Part shown: piece by piece, positions 34,627 through 43,366 of the stretch
Position numbering within the stretch: the first letter of the stretch is position 1
How the letters are laid out: each line of letters begins with the position of its first letter
Assembly (NCBI RefSeq): GCF_900109525.1
Contig: NZ_FOAN01000018.1
Coordinates: 1-53,106 of the forward strand
Source of the DNA: Allobosea lupini
Lineage (GTDB): Bacteria > Pseudomonadota > Alphaproteobacteria > Rhizobiales > Beijerinckiaceae
Direction: 5' to 3'
Length of the DNA stretch: 53,106 nucleotides
Program-made: the position numbers and the translations under genes
Notes under the pieces: generated by a model
Database searches by the model: none
Seen by the model: only the letters and a program-made list of their open reading frames with translations
Told to the model about the DNA's origin: nothing

Positions 34627-35697
34627 ATGAACATCGCCGCCACCATCGAGGGTGAGACCGTCGAGACCGACGCGCTGATCATCGGCGCCGGCCCCTGCGG
34701 CCTGTTCGCCGTGTTCGAGCTCGGCCTGCTCGACATCAAGGCCCATCTCGTCGACATCCTCCCAAAGGTCGGCGGCCAATGCGCCGAGCTCTATCCGGAG
34801 AAGCCGATCTACGACATTCCCGGCTTCCCGCTCGTCACCGGCCAGGGGCTGGTCGACAATCTGATGGAGCAGATCAAGCCCTTCGGCGCGACCTTCCATC
34901 TCAACCAGATGATCGAGGCGGTCGAGGTGCTCGGCTCAGCCGAGGCCCCGCGTTTCCGCCTGCGCACCGATGGCGGCACGGTGTTCGAGGCCAAGACGGT
35001 GCTGATCGCCGCCGGTGGCGGCTCCTTCCTGCCCAAGAAGCCCCCGATTCCCGGCATCGAGGCCTATGAGGGCCGCAGCGACGGCGGCGGCGTGCACTAT
35101 GCCGTGCGCAAGATGGAGGCCTTCCGCGGCCGCGAGATCCTGATCGTCGGCGGCGGCGATTCGGCGCTCGACTGGACGCTGAACCTGCAGCCGATCGCAA
35201 AGCGCGTTACGCTGATGCATCGGCGCGACGATTTTCGCGCCGCGCCGCATTCGGTCGAGCAGATGCGCGCCCTCGTCGCCTCCGGTGCGATGGATCTGCG
35301 GCTCGGCCAGGTCATGGGCCTCAAGGGCGAGGGCAACGAGCTGCACGGCGCGATCTGCCGTGACAATGCCGGCGTCGAGTTCGAGATCGCCTGCAACACG
35401 ATGCTGCCCTTCTTCGGGTTGACGATGAAGCTCGGCCCGATCGCCGACTGGGGTCTGAACCTCCACGAGAACCTGATCCCGGCGGACACCGAGAAGTTCG
35501 AGACCAATGTGCCTGGCATCTTCGCGATCGGTGACATCAACACCTATCCCGGCAAGCTGAAGCTGATCCTCTCGGGCTTCCACGAGGCGGCGCTCGCCGC
35601 CCAGAAGGTCCACCGCTACGTCTATCCGGAGAAGCGGCTGACCTTCCAGTACACGACCTCGTCGAGCGCCCTGCAGAAGAAGCTCGGCGTGGCTTGA
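34627..35697 (+). CDS. Ferredoxin--NADP reductase, type 2 (TrxR-like)
   Basis: 356-residue flavoprotein that moves electrons between ferredoxin and NADP(H). The FAD motif GAGPCG is at 20-25, followed by VGGQCAELYPEKPIYDIPG, which is diagnostic for this family (Bacillus YumC, Rhodopseudomonas FNR). The NADP motif VGGGDSALDW is at about 174-183. The redox CxxC of thioredoxin reductases is absent, as expected. The C-terminal extension (YTTSSSALQKKLGVA) that covers the flavin is present. GAGGAACG precedes the ATG. Confidence 0.93.
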   Translation: MNIAATIEGETVETDALIIGAGPCGLFAVFELGLLDIKAHLVDILPKVGGQCAELYPEKPIYDIPGFPLVTGQGLVDNLMEQIKPFGATFHLNQMIEAVEVLGSAEAPRFRLRTDGGTVFEAKTVLIAAGGGSFLPKKPPIPGIEAYEGRSDGGGVHYAVRKMEAFRGREILIVGGGDSALDWTLNLQPIAKRVTLMHRRDDFRAAPHSVEQMRALVASGAMDLRLGQVMGLKGEGNELHGAICRDNAGVEFEIACNTMLPFFGLTMKLGPIADWGLNLHENLIPADTEKFETNVPGIFAIGDINTYPGKLKLILSGFHEAALAAQKVHRYVYPEKRLTFQYTTSSSALQKKLGVA

Positions 35698-35702
35698 GCC
35701 CT

Positions 35703-35812
35703 AAGCGTCATTCTCGGGCGAAGCGAAGCGCAGACCCGAGAATCTCATGACGAGAAGGCGCTATTGGAGTCTCTTCCGGCCTGAGATGCTCGGCTCAAGG
35801 CCGAGCATGACG
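35703..35812. repeat. Palindromic repeat family B, copy 1
   Basis: The first 44 bases (35703-35746) are identical to 47608-47651. They hold a hairpin ATTCTCGGG/CCCGAGAAT with a 16-base loop. A second hairpin, ATGCTCGGC-TCAAG-GCCGAGCAT (35786-35808), ends the element and is followed by GACG. It lies between the convergent reductase and YfhO-like genes and could act as a terminator for both. Confidence 0.85.
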
Positions 35813-35822
35813 TTGCTTGCCC

Positions 35823-38309
35823 CTACCGCACCACCGATATCGCCGACGCGGACGGCAGCATCTCATGTGCGGCCATGTCGTGCGCCGGGCGCGAGACCGG
35901 CTCCGGCGGCACCGGCTGGATGCGCGTCGCCGGCGAGCCCGAGGGGCCGCTATGCGTCGGCGCTTCCGCGACCACGCCCTCCTCTTCCGGCGGCGTCACG
36001 CGGTCGCGCAGTTCGGCGATCGCCCCCTCGAGCGGATGGAAACTGAAGCGGATCTTGTGCGTGCCGGCCGGAACCTGCACGGCGCGGAACAAGACGTTCG
36101 CCTTGAGGATCTCGACCTCCTGGCCGTCGAGCTCGGCCTTCCACCAGGGGTGCCAGATGTCGTTCAGCACGACGAAGCCGGGCTGGGCGGTCGTGACCTC
36201 GATCTCGACCACCGTGTTGCGGTAGCGCTTGAGCTTGACCTCGGCATTGCTCGCGACCGGCCCTTCCGGCACGCCGGGCTCCGGCTCCTGGTCGAGCAGG
36301 ACGACGCGCTGCGGGTCGGCCTCCGGCCATTTCCCGGCCGACTTCATCCCCTCGAAATCGGCGAGTTCCCAGCCGCCGACGAACATCACGCGCGGCAGCG
36401 CCCGCGGGTTCTCGTAGATGTAGCCGTCCTTGGTATAGGCGACGAGCTTGAGGTCGCCCTCGCGCAGCGAGCGGTCGACCTCACCGATCGGCACCCGGGT
36501 CGCGATGTAGCGCAGGCCGAGGAAATCGGCGAGGCGGCAGCGATAGGACGGGAACAGGGGCGTGAACACGCGCTCGCCCGGCGCCGCGATCGAATCGCGC
36601 GTGCCGACCGCATCCGAAAAGTCGGCCAGACGCAGCGGGTTGTAGCCGAGCGTATGATCGAAGCCGTGGATCATGCCGGCATTGGGCCACTCGAAGCCCA
36701 TCCCGAGCAGTTCGACCCGGTCGCGCCGGGCTGAATCCGACGGCTGCGCCGTCAGCTTCTTCAGCACGGCGACGGTCTCGTTCTTGGTCTCCGGCCGGAG
36801 CACGTCGTAGACCTCGGGCGCCAGCGCCGTAGCCTCGTTCGGACCGTTATTGGCAGCAAGGTCGGCAGCGACGACGCCCGTGATGAACAGGCTTGCGGCA
36901 AGCGGGGTCGCAGCGCCGCGCCAGCGCGTCAGCACCACGAGGAGCAGGAGCGCGCTGGCGAACCAGGCGGCAGCGGTCGCGCTCGGCAGCCAGGCCTGAC
37001 CGAGATGGCCGGCCTGACGCGCCACCAGCAAGGCAACGCCGATCAGCAGCGCGATCGCACCGGCGCCGATGCCGAGATCGCGCCAGATCGCGCCCTGCTT
37101 CTCCTCGCTGAGCATGCGATGCAGCAGATAGCCCGAGAGCACGGCCCCGAGTCCGCCGATCAGGAAGGTCGCATCGGCCGGCCGCCGGAACACCTTGACG
37201 CCCGGCAGATAGTCATAGGCGAGGTGGAACAGCGGCGTGTAGCGGCCGAGCGCGAACAGCACCATCAGCACGAACAGGATGGTGAAGGGCCGGATCGCCC
37301 TGTCCCAGAGCCAGCCGCGCGTCAGGCCCGGCACGATCAGCAGCATGAAAGGCAACGCCCCCAGATAGACCTGCCCCATATTCTTCGACAGGAAGAGTTC
37401 CTTGGCGTTCCAGTCCGGAGCGTAAGGCCCCCAGAATTCGACGGACGGGTCACGCACGCCGAACAGGTCGCCGACGAAGGCGGTCAGCAGGGAGGCCGGG
37501 TGCAGCGAGCCCCTGCCGGCTTCGACGAGATCGATGGCGGGGCGCGTCGTCGCCTCGGCGAAGAGCCAGGTCCAGAGCAGCGGCACCGCGATGGTGACGA
37601 TCCCGGCGAAGCAGGCGGCCGCGATCGGCGCGAGACTTTCGCGCAACCCCGTCCAGCCCTCGGAGAGCCAGTAGGCCACAACCATGCCGATCAGGATATA
37701 GGCGCCGAGCAACGCGACCTGATCGGGCTCGAGCACCATCATCCCGGCGGAAAAGCCGGCGAGCAGGCCATAGCGCAGCGAGGCGCGCTGCAGCATCCGC
37801 GCCGTCAGCCAGAACGACAATCCGAAGAAGGCAAAGCTGGCGATCTGGCCGACATGCTGAACCCGCCAGGCGGCGGAGGCGCCGAAGGCGAAGACCAGCG
37901 CCGCGAGCAGCGCCCCGGCCGGATGCCAGTTGCGGTCGCGGAAGAACATCAGCATGGCGAGCCCGCCGACCAGCAGATGCGCCAGCACATAGGCATCGAC
38001 CGCGCGGAAGCTCGGCGAGGGGTTGAACAGCGCCAGCAGGATCGCGGGCGAGAAGATCAGCGATTGCGGATCGGCGACCTGGGGCGAGCCGGCGAAGACG
38101 TTGTGGGTCCAGAACGGCGACTGGCCCGAGTGCAGCGCCTGCGCCAGGAACTGGATCTGCGCCTGGAAATGCGCCTTGGCGTCGAACGGAATCGTCACCG
38201 CTCCCGACAGCCAGGGCCAGCACAGCGCCACCCAGGCGCAACAGAACAGCGCGGCCGCCAGCCAGTAGCTGGAGCCCGATCTCCACACGGCTTTCAACTG
38301 GACCCCCAA
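35823..38309 (-). CDS. Large YfhO-like polytopic membrane protein
   Basis: 828-residue membrane protein. About 12-13 helices fill residues 15-530, with extramembrane loops such as FDAKAHFQAQIQFLAQALHS and PFWTHNVFAGSPQVADPQ. The C-terminal 290 residues form a soluble beta-rich domain ending in a FHPLEGAIAELRDRV-like segment. The layout fits the YfhO/GT-C-like family implicated in polymer glycosylation. The start is uncertain: TTG 38309 with a G-rich stretch upstream, or GTG 38288. It is a single gene; its role is probably envelope glycan modification, by family analogy only. Confidence 0.8.
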   Translation of the reverse strand: MGVQLKAVWRSGSSYWLAAALFCCAWVALCWPWLSGAVTIPFDAKAHFQAQIQFLAQALHSGQSPFWTHNVFAGSPQVADPQSLIFSPAILLALFNPSPSFRAVDAYVLAHLLVGGLAMLMFFRDRNWHPAGALLAALVFAFGASAAWRVQHVGQIASFAFFGLSFWLTARMLQRASLRYGLLAGFSAGMMVLEPDQVALLGAYILIGMVVAYWLSEGWTGLRESLAPIAAACFAGIVTIAVPLLWTWLFAEATTRPAIDLVEAGRGSLHPASLLTAFVGDLFGVRDPSVEFWGPYAPDWNAKELFLSKNMGQVYLGALPFMLLIVPGLTRGWLWDRAIRPFTILFVLMVLFALGRYTPLFHLAYDYLPGVKVFRRPADATFLIGGLGAVLSGYLLHRMLSEEKQGAIWRDLGIGAGAIALLIGVALLVARQAGHLGQAWLPSATAAAWFASALLLLVVLTRWRGAATPLAASLFITGVVAADLAANNGPNEATALAPEVYDVLRPETKNETVAVLKKLTAQPSDSARRDRVELLGMGFEWPNAGMIHGFDHTLGYNPLRLADFSDAVGTRDSIAAPGERVFTPLFPSYRCRLADFLGLRYIATRVPIGEVDRSLREGDLKLVAYTKDGYIYENPRALPRVMFVGGWELADFEGMKSAGKWPEADPQRVVLLDQEPEPGVPEGPVASNAEVKLKRYRNTVVEIEVTTAQPGFVVLNDIWHPWWKAELDGQEVEILKANVLFRAVQVPAGTHKIRFSFHPLEGAIAELRDRVTPPEEEGVVAEAPTHSGPSGSPATRIQPVPPEPVSRPAHDMAAHEMLPSASAISVVR

Positions 38310-38478
38310 GGCCCCCGGCGCGCCCGGCGCGCATGATCACGCGCCGATCACGCCGATGTGATCACGTTCGACGATGATGGTTCCGCGATGAACCGAAACT
38401 GAATGAAACTGAACAGCGCGGATCGAGCGCCCGACTGTGGCCCGGCAGCGTCAACTTGCCGCGCCGTGCGAAGCCGGG

Positions 38479-39729
38479 TCAGCGCTTCTGCGCCACCCAG
38501 GCGGCGAGGACGCGCCGCTCGTCCGCGGTCATGCCCGAGAGGTTGTTCGGCGGCATGGCGTGGGTCAGCACCGCCTGCACGCCGATGGCGCGGCGCTGGC
38601 GGGCGATCAGCTCGGGTTCGTGCAGGAAGACGCCCTTGGGCGCGATCTGCAGGCCAGGCCAGGACGGCTCTGGCGCATGGCACATGGCGCAGCGTCCGGT
38701 GACGATGTTGGCGACCTCCGGCGAGGGCGGCACCAGGCCGGCGAGCATCATCGGCTTGGCCGGTTCCAGCGGCTTCAGCCCGAGACGCTCGCGACCTCCG
38801 GGCGAGGACGCCATCGCCACCCAGAAGGCGAGCCAGAGCGCAAGCGCCGCCACCGCCCAGGTCCACCACGGCGACTTGGCATGGTCGGCATGGCGGACAT
38901 TGTAGAAATGCCGGATCAGTGCACCCGCGACGATGATCAGCGCGACCAGAACCGGGATCACCGCCGAATTGGCGTAGGTCACCGGGTAGTGGTTCGCCAG
39001 CATCAGGAACAGCACCGGCAGGGTGATGTAGTTGTTGTGCAGCGAGCGCTGCTTGGCCTGCTTGCCGTATTTCGGATCGGGCACCTCGCCGGCGACCATC
39101 GCAGCGATGGTCTTGCGCTGGCCCGGCATGATCACGAAGAACACATTGGCCGACATGATCGTCGCCATCAGCGCCCCGGTATGAATCAGCGCGCCGCGCC
39201 CGGAGAAGACCGAGGCGAAAGCGAAGCTTGCTGCGACGACATAGCCGAAGCCGAGCAGACCGAGCACGACGTCGTTCTTGCCGAGCGGCGATTTGCAGAG
39301 CAGATCGTAGAACAGCCAGCCGCCGGCCAATGCCGCGATGCCGATCGCGCCCGCTGCGAAGGGCGAGAGCGCCATCACCGCCGGGTCGATCAGATAGAGC
39401 TCCGACTGGGCGTAGTAGACCCAGACCAGCAGGAAGAAGCCGGAGATCCAGGTCCAGTAGGCCTGCCATTTGTGCCAGGTCAGCTCCTTCGGCAGCACCT
39501 CTGGCGCGACCAGGTATTTGCGCATCGCATAGAAGCCGCCGCCATGGACCTGCCAGGCGAGGAACTGCGTCGGCTGGCCGGCCTCGGTCCTGGGCGCATC
39601 CGGCGCGGCCCTCAGCGAGGCGTCCAAGTGGATGAAGAAGAAGGACGAGCCGATCCAGGCGATCGCCGCGATCACATGCAGCCAGCGCAGGAGCTGGCTG
39701 CCCCACTCCATCAGATAGGCCTCAAGCAC
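38479..39729 (-). CDS. puuD: Urate hydroxylase PuuD (membrane urate oxidase with cytochrome c)
   Basis: 416-residue integral membrane urate hydroxylase that converts urate to 5-hydroxyisourate and passes electrons to its own cytochrome. Eight or so helices (residues 10-300; LLRWLHVIAAIAWIGSSFFF and SLHNNYITLPVLFLML) are followed by a C-terminal haem domain with CAMCH near residue 320. The GTG start at 39729 gives the N-terminus MLEAYLMEWGSQLLRWLHV expected from homologues and has GGAG eight bases upstream. It is divergent from uraH across 150 bases, where the control region of the urate genes must lie. Confidence 0.95.
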   Translation of the reverse strand: MLEAYLMEWGSQLLRWLHVIAAIAWIGSSFFFIHLDASLRAAPDAPRTEAGQPTQFLAWQVHGGGFYAMRKYLVAPEVLPKELTWHKWQAYWTWISGFFLLVWVYYAQSELYLIDPAVMALSPFAAGAIGIAALAGGWLFYDLLCKSPLGKNDVVLGLLGFGYVVAASFAFASVFSGRGALIHTGALMATIMSANVFFVIMPGQRKTIAAMVAGEVPDPKYGKQAKQRSLHNNYITLPVLFLMLANHYPVTYANSAVIPVLVALIIVAGALIRHFYNVRHADHAKSPWWTWAVAALALWLAFWVAMASSPGGRERLGLKPLEPAKPMMLAGLVPPSPEVANIVTGRCAMCHAPEPSWPGLQIAPKGVFLHEPELIARQRRAIGVQAVLTHAMPPNNLSGMTADERRVLAAWVAQKR

Positions 39730-39879
39730 GGACGGACTCCGGGTGGAGCGGTATGTGTGCGATTTGACAGGGCGGAATCCGGAAGGGAACTTGCATCGCA
39801 GTCCAGACTAGGTTCGCAGCCTTGGAAGGCAAGCGTCATTCCAGCTGCTCAACGCAGCATCAACGAGAGGTTCAGGGCT

Positions 39880-40233
39880 ATGGGGCGTCTGTCGACGCAT
39901 GTGCTCGATACGGTCAACGGCAGGCCGGCCGCGGGCGTCGCGATCGCGCTCGACGCGCTGCTGCCGGACGGTAGCCGCGAACGGATCGCCGACACCGTCA
40001 CCAATGCCGACGGCCGCACCGATGCGCCTCTGCTCACCGGCAGGCTACCGGTCGGCAGCTATGAATTGACCTTCGCGATCGGCGACTATTTCCGCCATCT
40101 CGGCACGAAGCTCCCTGAGCCGGCCTTCCTCGATCTCGTGCCGATCCGCTTCGCCATCGCCGAGCCGCAGGGCCATTATCACGTACCACTGCTCGCTTCG
40201 CCCTGGAGCTATTCGACCTATCGCGGCAGCTGA
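39880..40233 (+). CDS. uraH: 5-hydroxyisourate hydrolase
   Basis: 117-residue transthyretin-related protein that hydrolyses 5-hydroxyisourate to OHCU, the second step of urate breakdown. The N-terminal LSTHVLDTVNGRPAAGVAIA and the C-terminal YRGS tetrapeptide are the family signatures. The catalytic histidines are in STHVLD and HYHVPLL. ATG 39880 has GAGAGG about nine bases upstream; the much longer open frame before it is antisense to puuD and rejected. The fused puuE-uraD gene follows 67 bases later. Confidence 0.96.
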   Translation: MGRLSTHVLDTVNGRPAAGVAIALDALLPDGSRERIADTVTNADGRTDAPLLTGRLPVGSYELTFAIGDYFRHLGTKLPEPAFLDLVPIRFAIAEPQGHYHVPLLASPWSYSTYRGS

Positions 40234-40300
40234 AAACGACTCATCGACAACGGCTTGCCGGCCGTTCTTGACTCTCGCTCGCATGGACTTGAATCATCTC

Positions 40301-41722
40301 ATGAGCACTTCCTACCCGCGCGACCTCGTCGGCTATGGCCGCACCCCTCCGCATCCGCACTGGCCGGGGCAGGCCCGCATCGCCGTCCAGTTCGTGGTCA
40401 ATTACGAGGAGGGCGGCGAGAACAACATCCTGCATGGCGATGCCGCCTCGGAGGCCTTCCTCTCCGAGATCGTCGGTGCCGCGCCCTGGCCCGGCCAGCG
40501 CCATATGAACATGGAGTCGATCTACGAATACGGCTCGCGCGCCGGCTATTGGCGGCTGTGGCGGATGTTCACTGAGCGCAATCTGCCCGTCACGGTCTTC
40601 GCCGTCGCGTCGGCCCTGCAGCGCTATCCGCAGATCGTTGCCTCGATGCAGGAGGCCGGCTGGGAGATCGCGACCCACGGCCTGAAATGGATCGACTATC
40701 GCGACGCGCCCGCAGAGCTCGAGCGCGAGCACATCCTCGAGGCCATCCGCATCCAGACCGAGCTCGCCGGGACCCGTCCGCTCGGGTGCTATCAGGGCCG
40801 CACCTCGGTCAACACCATTCCTCTGACCATGGAGGAAGGCGGCTTCCTCTACACCGCCGACGTCTATGCCGACGAATTGCCCTATTGGCTGCAGGGGCCG
40901 CGCGGCCCGCAGCTCGCCGTCCCCTATACGCTCGACGCCAACGACATGCGCTTTGCGACGCCACAGGGCTTCAACAGCGGCGACCAGTTCTTCGCCTATC
41001 TCAAGGACTCGTTCGACACGCTCTATGCCGAGGGCGAGACCGCGCCGAAGATGATGTCGGTCGGCCTGCATTGCCGGCTCGTCGGCCGGCCCGGCCGGGC
41101 CGCCGCGCTCGCCCGCTTCCTCGACTACGTCCAGAGCCATGATCGCGTCTGGGTCGCGACGCGGCTCGACATCGCCCGCCATTGGGTCAGGACACATCCG
41201 CCGGAAGGGGGCTACAAGCCCTCGCGGCTGCCTCGGGCGCTTTTCGTCGAGGTCTATGGGCGGGTCTTCGAGCATTCTTCCTGGATTGCCGAGAAGGCCT
41301 ACGCGGCTGGCATCAATGCGGAGCACGACTCCGCCGATGCGCTCCACTCCGCGATGTTCAGGATCGTGCAGGAAAGCCCGCGCGAGACGCAGATCGCCTT
41401 CCTGAAACAGCATCCCGACCTTGCCGGCAAGATCGCCGCCGCCGGCGAGTTGACCGCGGAATCGGCGGACGAACAGGGCTCGGCGGGTCTCGACCGCCTG
41501 ACATCCGACGAGCGCGCCCGTTTCACCGCTCTGAACGAAGCGTACAAGGCGAGGTTCGGCATCCCCTTCATCCTGGCCGTCAAGGGACTGACGAAGGCCG
41601 ACATCCTCGCGAATTTCGAGGAACGGATGGCGAGCACGCCACAGCGCGAATTCGAGACCGCCCTCGCGCAGGTCGAGAAGATAACCTTGCTGCGGATGCG
41701 CGATTTGCTACCCTACAGCTAG
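40301..41722 (+). CDS. puuE: Bifunctional allantoinase (PuuE) / OHCU decarboxylase (UraD) fusion
   Basis: 473-residue two-domain enzyme. Residues about 1-305 are a PuuE-type allantoinase of the polysaccharide-deacetylase fold (YPRDLVGYGRTPPHPHWPG, INYEEGG-like NYEEGGENN, EIATHGLKWIDY). Residues about 312-473 are a UraD decarboxylase, with HPDLAGKIA, ESADEQGSAGL and FGIPFILAVKG. The protein therefore catalyses OHCU to S-allantoin, then allantoin to allantoate. ATG 40301 matches homologues; ATG 40283 is possible and neither has a strong ribosome binding site. The domains are in reverse order to the pathway. Its stop shares CTAG with the opposite VOC gene. Confidence 0.94.
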   Translation: MSTSYPRDLVGYGRTPPHPHWPGQARIAVQFVVNYEEGGENNILHGDAASEAFLSEIVGAAPWPGQRHMNMESIYEYGSRAGYWRLWRMFTERNLPVTVFAVASALQRYPQIVASMQEAGWEIATHGLKWIDYRDAPAELEREHILEAIRIQTELAGTRPLGCYQGRTSVNTIPLTMEEGGFLYTADVYADELPYWLQGPRGPQLAVPYTLDANDMRFATPQGFNSGDQFFAYLKDSFDTLYAEGETAPKMMSVGLHCRLVGRPGRAAALARFLDYVQSHDRVWVATRLDIARHWVRTHPPEGGYKPSRLPRALFVEVYGRVFEHSSWIAEKAYAAGINAEHDSADALHSAMFRIVQESPRETQIAFLKQHPDLAGKIAAAGELTAESADEQGSAGLDRLTSDERARFTALNEAYKARFGIPFILAVKGLTKADILANFEERMASTPQREFETALAQVEKITLLRMRDLLPYS

Positions 41723-42117
41723 AGCGCGTTCGTCTTCTTTCGCCCCGCCGGATCGACCATCCGCGCCAGCCACCACGTCGTACCGGCGGGGTCCTTGACC
41801 CCGCCGCGGCGATCGCCATCGCCCTTCTCTTCCGGCGCTTGGACCAGCGTGCCGCCAGCCGCCACAGCCTTCGCGATCAAAGCGTCGGGGTCGGCGACAT
41901 AGACGTGGACATGGGATTCCGGCCCGCCCGGCGCCTGCCCGAGCATCACGATCGAATCGTCGATCCTGAACTCGGCATGCATGATCCCGCCATCCTCGCG
42001 CCGGGCGATGAAGCTGGGATCAGCTCCGAAGACGGCCTTGGCGAAAGCGAGCGCCTGCTCGGCATCGGTGACCATGAGATAGGGCGAGACCGCGTTGTGC
42101 CCTTCCGGCTTATGCAT
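41719..42117 (-). CDS. VOC-family (glyoxalase/PhnB-like) protein
   Basis: 132-residue vicinal-oxygen-chelate protein of the PhnB/YcgJ kind. Paired beta-alpha-beta-beta-beta modules are visible: VSPYLMVTDAEQALAFAKAV and HVHVYVADPDALIAKAVAAG. The DRRGGVKDPAGTTWWLA ending is characteristic. These proteins range from metal enzymes to antibiotic-binding proteins; no function is assigned. ATG 42117 has AGGAGG upstream. Its TAG stop shares the CTAG palindrome with the puuE-uraD stop. Confidence 0.87.
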   Translation of the reverse strand: MHKPEGHNAVSPYLMVTDAEQALAFAKAVFGADPSFIARREDGGIMHAEFRIDDSIVMLGQAPGGPESHVHVYVADPDALIAKAVAAGGTLVQAPEEKGDGDRRGGVKDPAGTTWWLARMVDPAGRKKTNAL

Positions 42118-42173
42118 GGGTTCCTCCTGTTTCCACACAGGCAACTTGCCCAGCCGCCGGCTGTTCCGGCCGC

Positions 42174-42935
42174 CTACAACCCGCTGACCAGATGCCCGCC
42201 ATCGACCGCGACGACCGCGCCGGTCATGTAGCGCCCGGCCTCCGAGCAGAGCAGCAGGAGCGGCCCGTCGAGATCATCGAGCTCGCCGGGCCGGCGCATC
42301 GGGATGCGCTTCTTCAGCGCCTCGCCGGCCTCCCCTGCGAAGAACGCGCGATTGATGTCGGTGACGATGTAGCCCGGCGCCAGCGCGTTGACCCTGATCT
42401 TGTACCGGGCCCATTCCAGCGCCAGCGCCTTGGTCATCTGGATCAGCCCGGCCTTGGAGATCGCATAGGGCGCGACCTTGCCGGCGACGCGCTCGCCCAG
42501 GATCGAGGCGATGTTGACGATCGCCCCGCCGCCGTCCTGTTCCACCATAAGCTTCGCCGCCGCCTGCGCCGCAAAGAAGCAGCCCTTCAGGTTGACGTCG
42601 ATCTGGCTGTCCCACTGCGCCTCGCTGACCGAGAGCGCAGCTTCCGTCTCGCCGACGCCGGCATTGTTGACCAGCACGTCGAGCCCGCCGAGCAGCCTGG
42701 CAGCCTCGGCGATGCCTGCCTCGATCACCTTGGCCGAACTCACATCGAGCGCGAGCGGCAAGACCTTGCCCGGCAAGCTCTCGCACTCACGCGCCAGTTC
42801 CTGAAGCCGCTCGGTCCGGCGCGCCGCAGCCACCACATGCGCTCCCTTGCCCGCGAGCAGCCGGGCGAAATGCGCCCCTAACCCTGAGGAAGCGCCCGTC
42901 ACCAGAAGCCGCTTGCCCTTGAGATCCTCGAACAT
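42174..42935 (-). CDS. Short-chain dehydrogenase/reductase
   Basis: 253-residue classical SDR. The NAD(P) loop TGASSGLGAH is at about residues 13-22, then LVNNAGVGE, the catalytic Ser in NIASILGERV, and YAISKAG supplying Tyr and Lys. The C-terminus (YMTGAVVAVDGGHLVSGL) is typical of 3-oxoacyl-ACP-reductase-like enzymes. All catalytic residues are present, in contrast to the other SDR in this window (19732-20511). It is 56 bases upstream of the VOC gene on the same strand, possibly one transcript. The substrate is unknown. Confidence 0.92.
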   Translation of the reverse strand: MFEDLKGKRLLVTGASSGLGAHFARLLAGKGAHVVAAARRTERLQELARECESLPGKVLPLALDVSSAKVIEAGIAEAARLLGGLDVLVNNAGVGETEAALSVSEAQWDSQIDVNLKGCFFAAQAAAKLMVEQDGGGAIVNIASILGERVAGKVAPYAISKAGLIQMTKALALEWARYKIRVNALAPGYIVTDINRAFFAGEAGEALKKRIPMRRPGELDDLDGPLLLLCSEAGRYMTGAVVAVDGGHLVSGL

Positions 42936-43058
42936 TCCGCGTGTCTCCCTGCCGACGGAAGGGACAATGCCGCGCGGCGATGGTCAACCTCGCCGCACCG
43001 GAACCCGGCCGCGGCCGAGGCGTTTCCTGCCGAGTAACGTTTCGGACGGGGGATACCC

Positions 43059-43241
43059 ATGTTTCGCATTCTGCTGGTGATCGCGGTCATCGCGATCGGC
43101 TACGACGCCATAGTCCACCAGGGCGCCTACACGCGCGACCTCTGGTACAAGGCCGTCGGCGCAACCGAGCGCGTCGTCGACGAGGCCAAGCGCGTCGGCG
43201 AGCGGGCTCCGGACGAGCCGCCGCGCTCGCAGATGAATTGA
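43059..43241 (+). CDS. Small single-pass membrane protein
   Basis: 60-residue protein: one hydrophobic helix (FRILLVIAVIAIGYDAIV, residues 2-19) and then a charged, probably helical tail (TERVVDEAKRVGERAPDEPP). A GGGGG run lies about six bases before the ATG. I do not recognise the family. Short proteins of this shape are common in Hyphomicrobiales between housekeeping genes. It is followed by a palindromic repeat and converges on the SNF2-like gene. Confidence 0.65.
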   Translation: MFRILLVIAVIAIGYDAIVHQGAYTRDLWYKAVGATERVVDEAKRVGERAPDEPPRSQMN

Positions 43242-43259
43242 GCGTCAGCGCTCCCACGC

Positions 43260-43352
43260 CGTCATGCTCGCCCTTGTGGCGAGCATTCACGTCTTGAACG
43301 AGGCCTTCGACCTTCAAAGACGTGGATGGTCGGGACGAGCCCGACCATGACG
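43260..43352. repeat. Palindromic repeat, three-hairpin type (related to family B)
   Basis: Two outer hairpins, ATGCTCGCC-CTTGT-GGCGAGCAT (43264-43286) and ATGGTCGGG-ACGAG-CCCGACCAT (43326-43348), flank a third dyad built from CACGTCTTGAA and TTCAAAGACGTG. The ends CGTCATG and CATGACG are inverted. The ATGsTCGsC/CCATGACG style matches the terminal hairpin of the B copies. It fills the gap between two convergent genes. Confidence 0.75.
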
Positions 43353-43366
43353 GGAAAGGGCAGCGC

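Noticed and set aside
37005..38336. 443-codon plus-strand frame opposite the YfhO-like gene
   Set aside because: Gln/Arg-rich antisense of membrane helices, without a recognisable protein signature.
43260..43352. Possible CRISPR-like array
   Set aside because: The repeated units are inverted hairpins with different stems, not direct repeats with regular spacers, and no cas gene is present.
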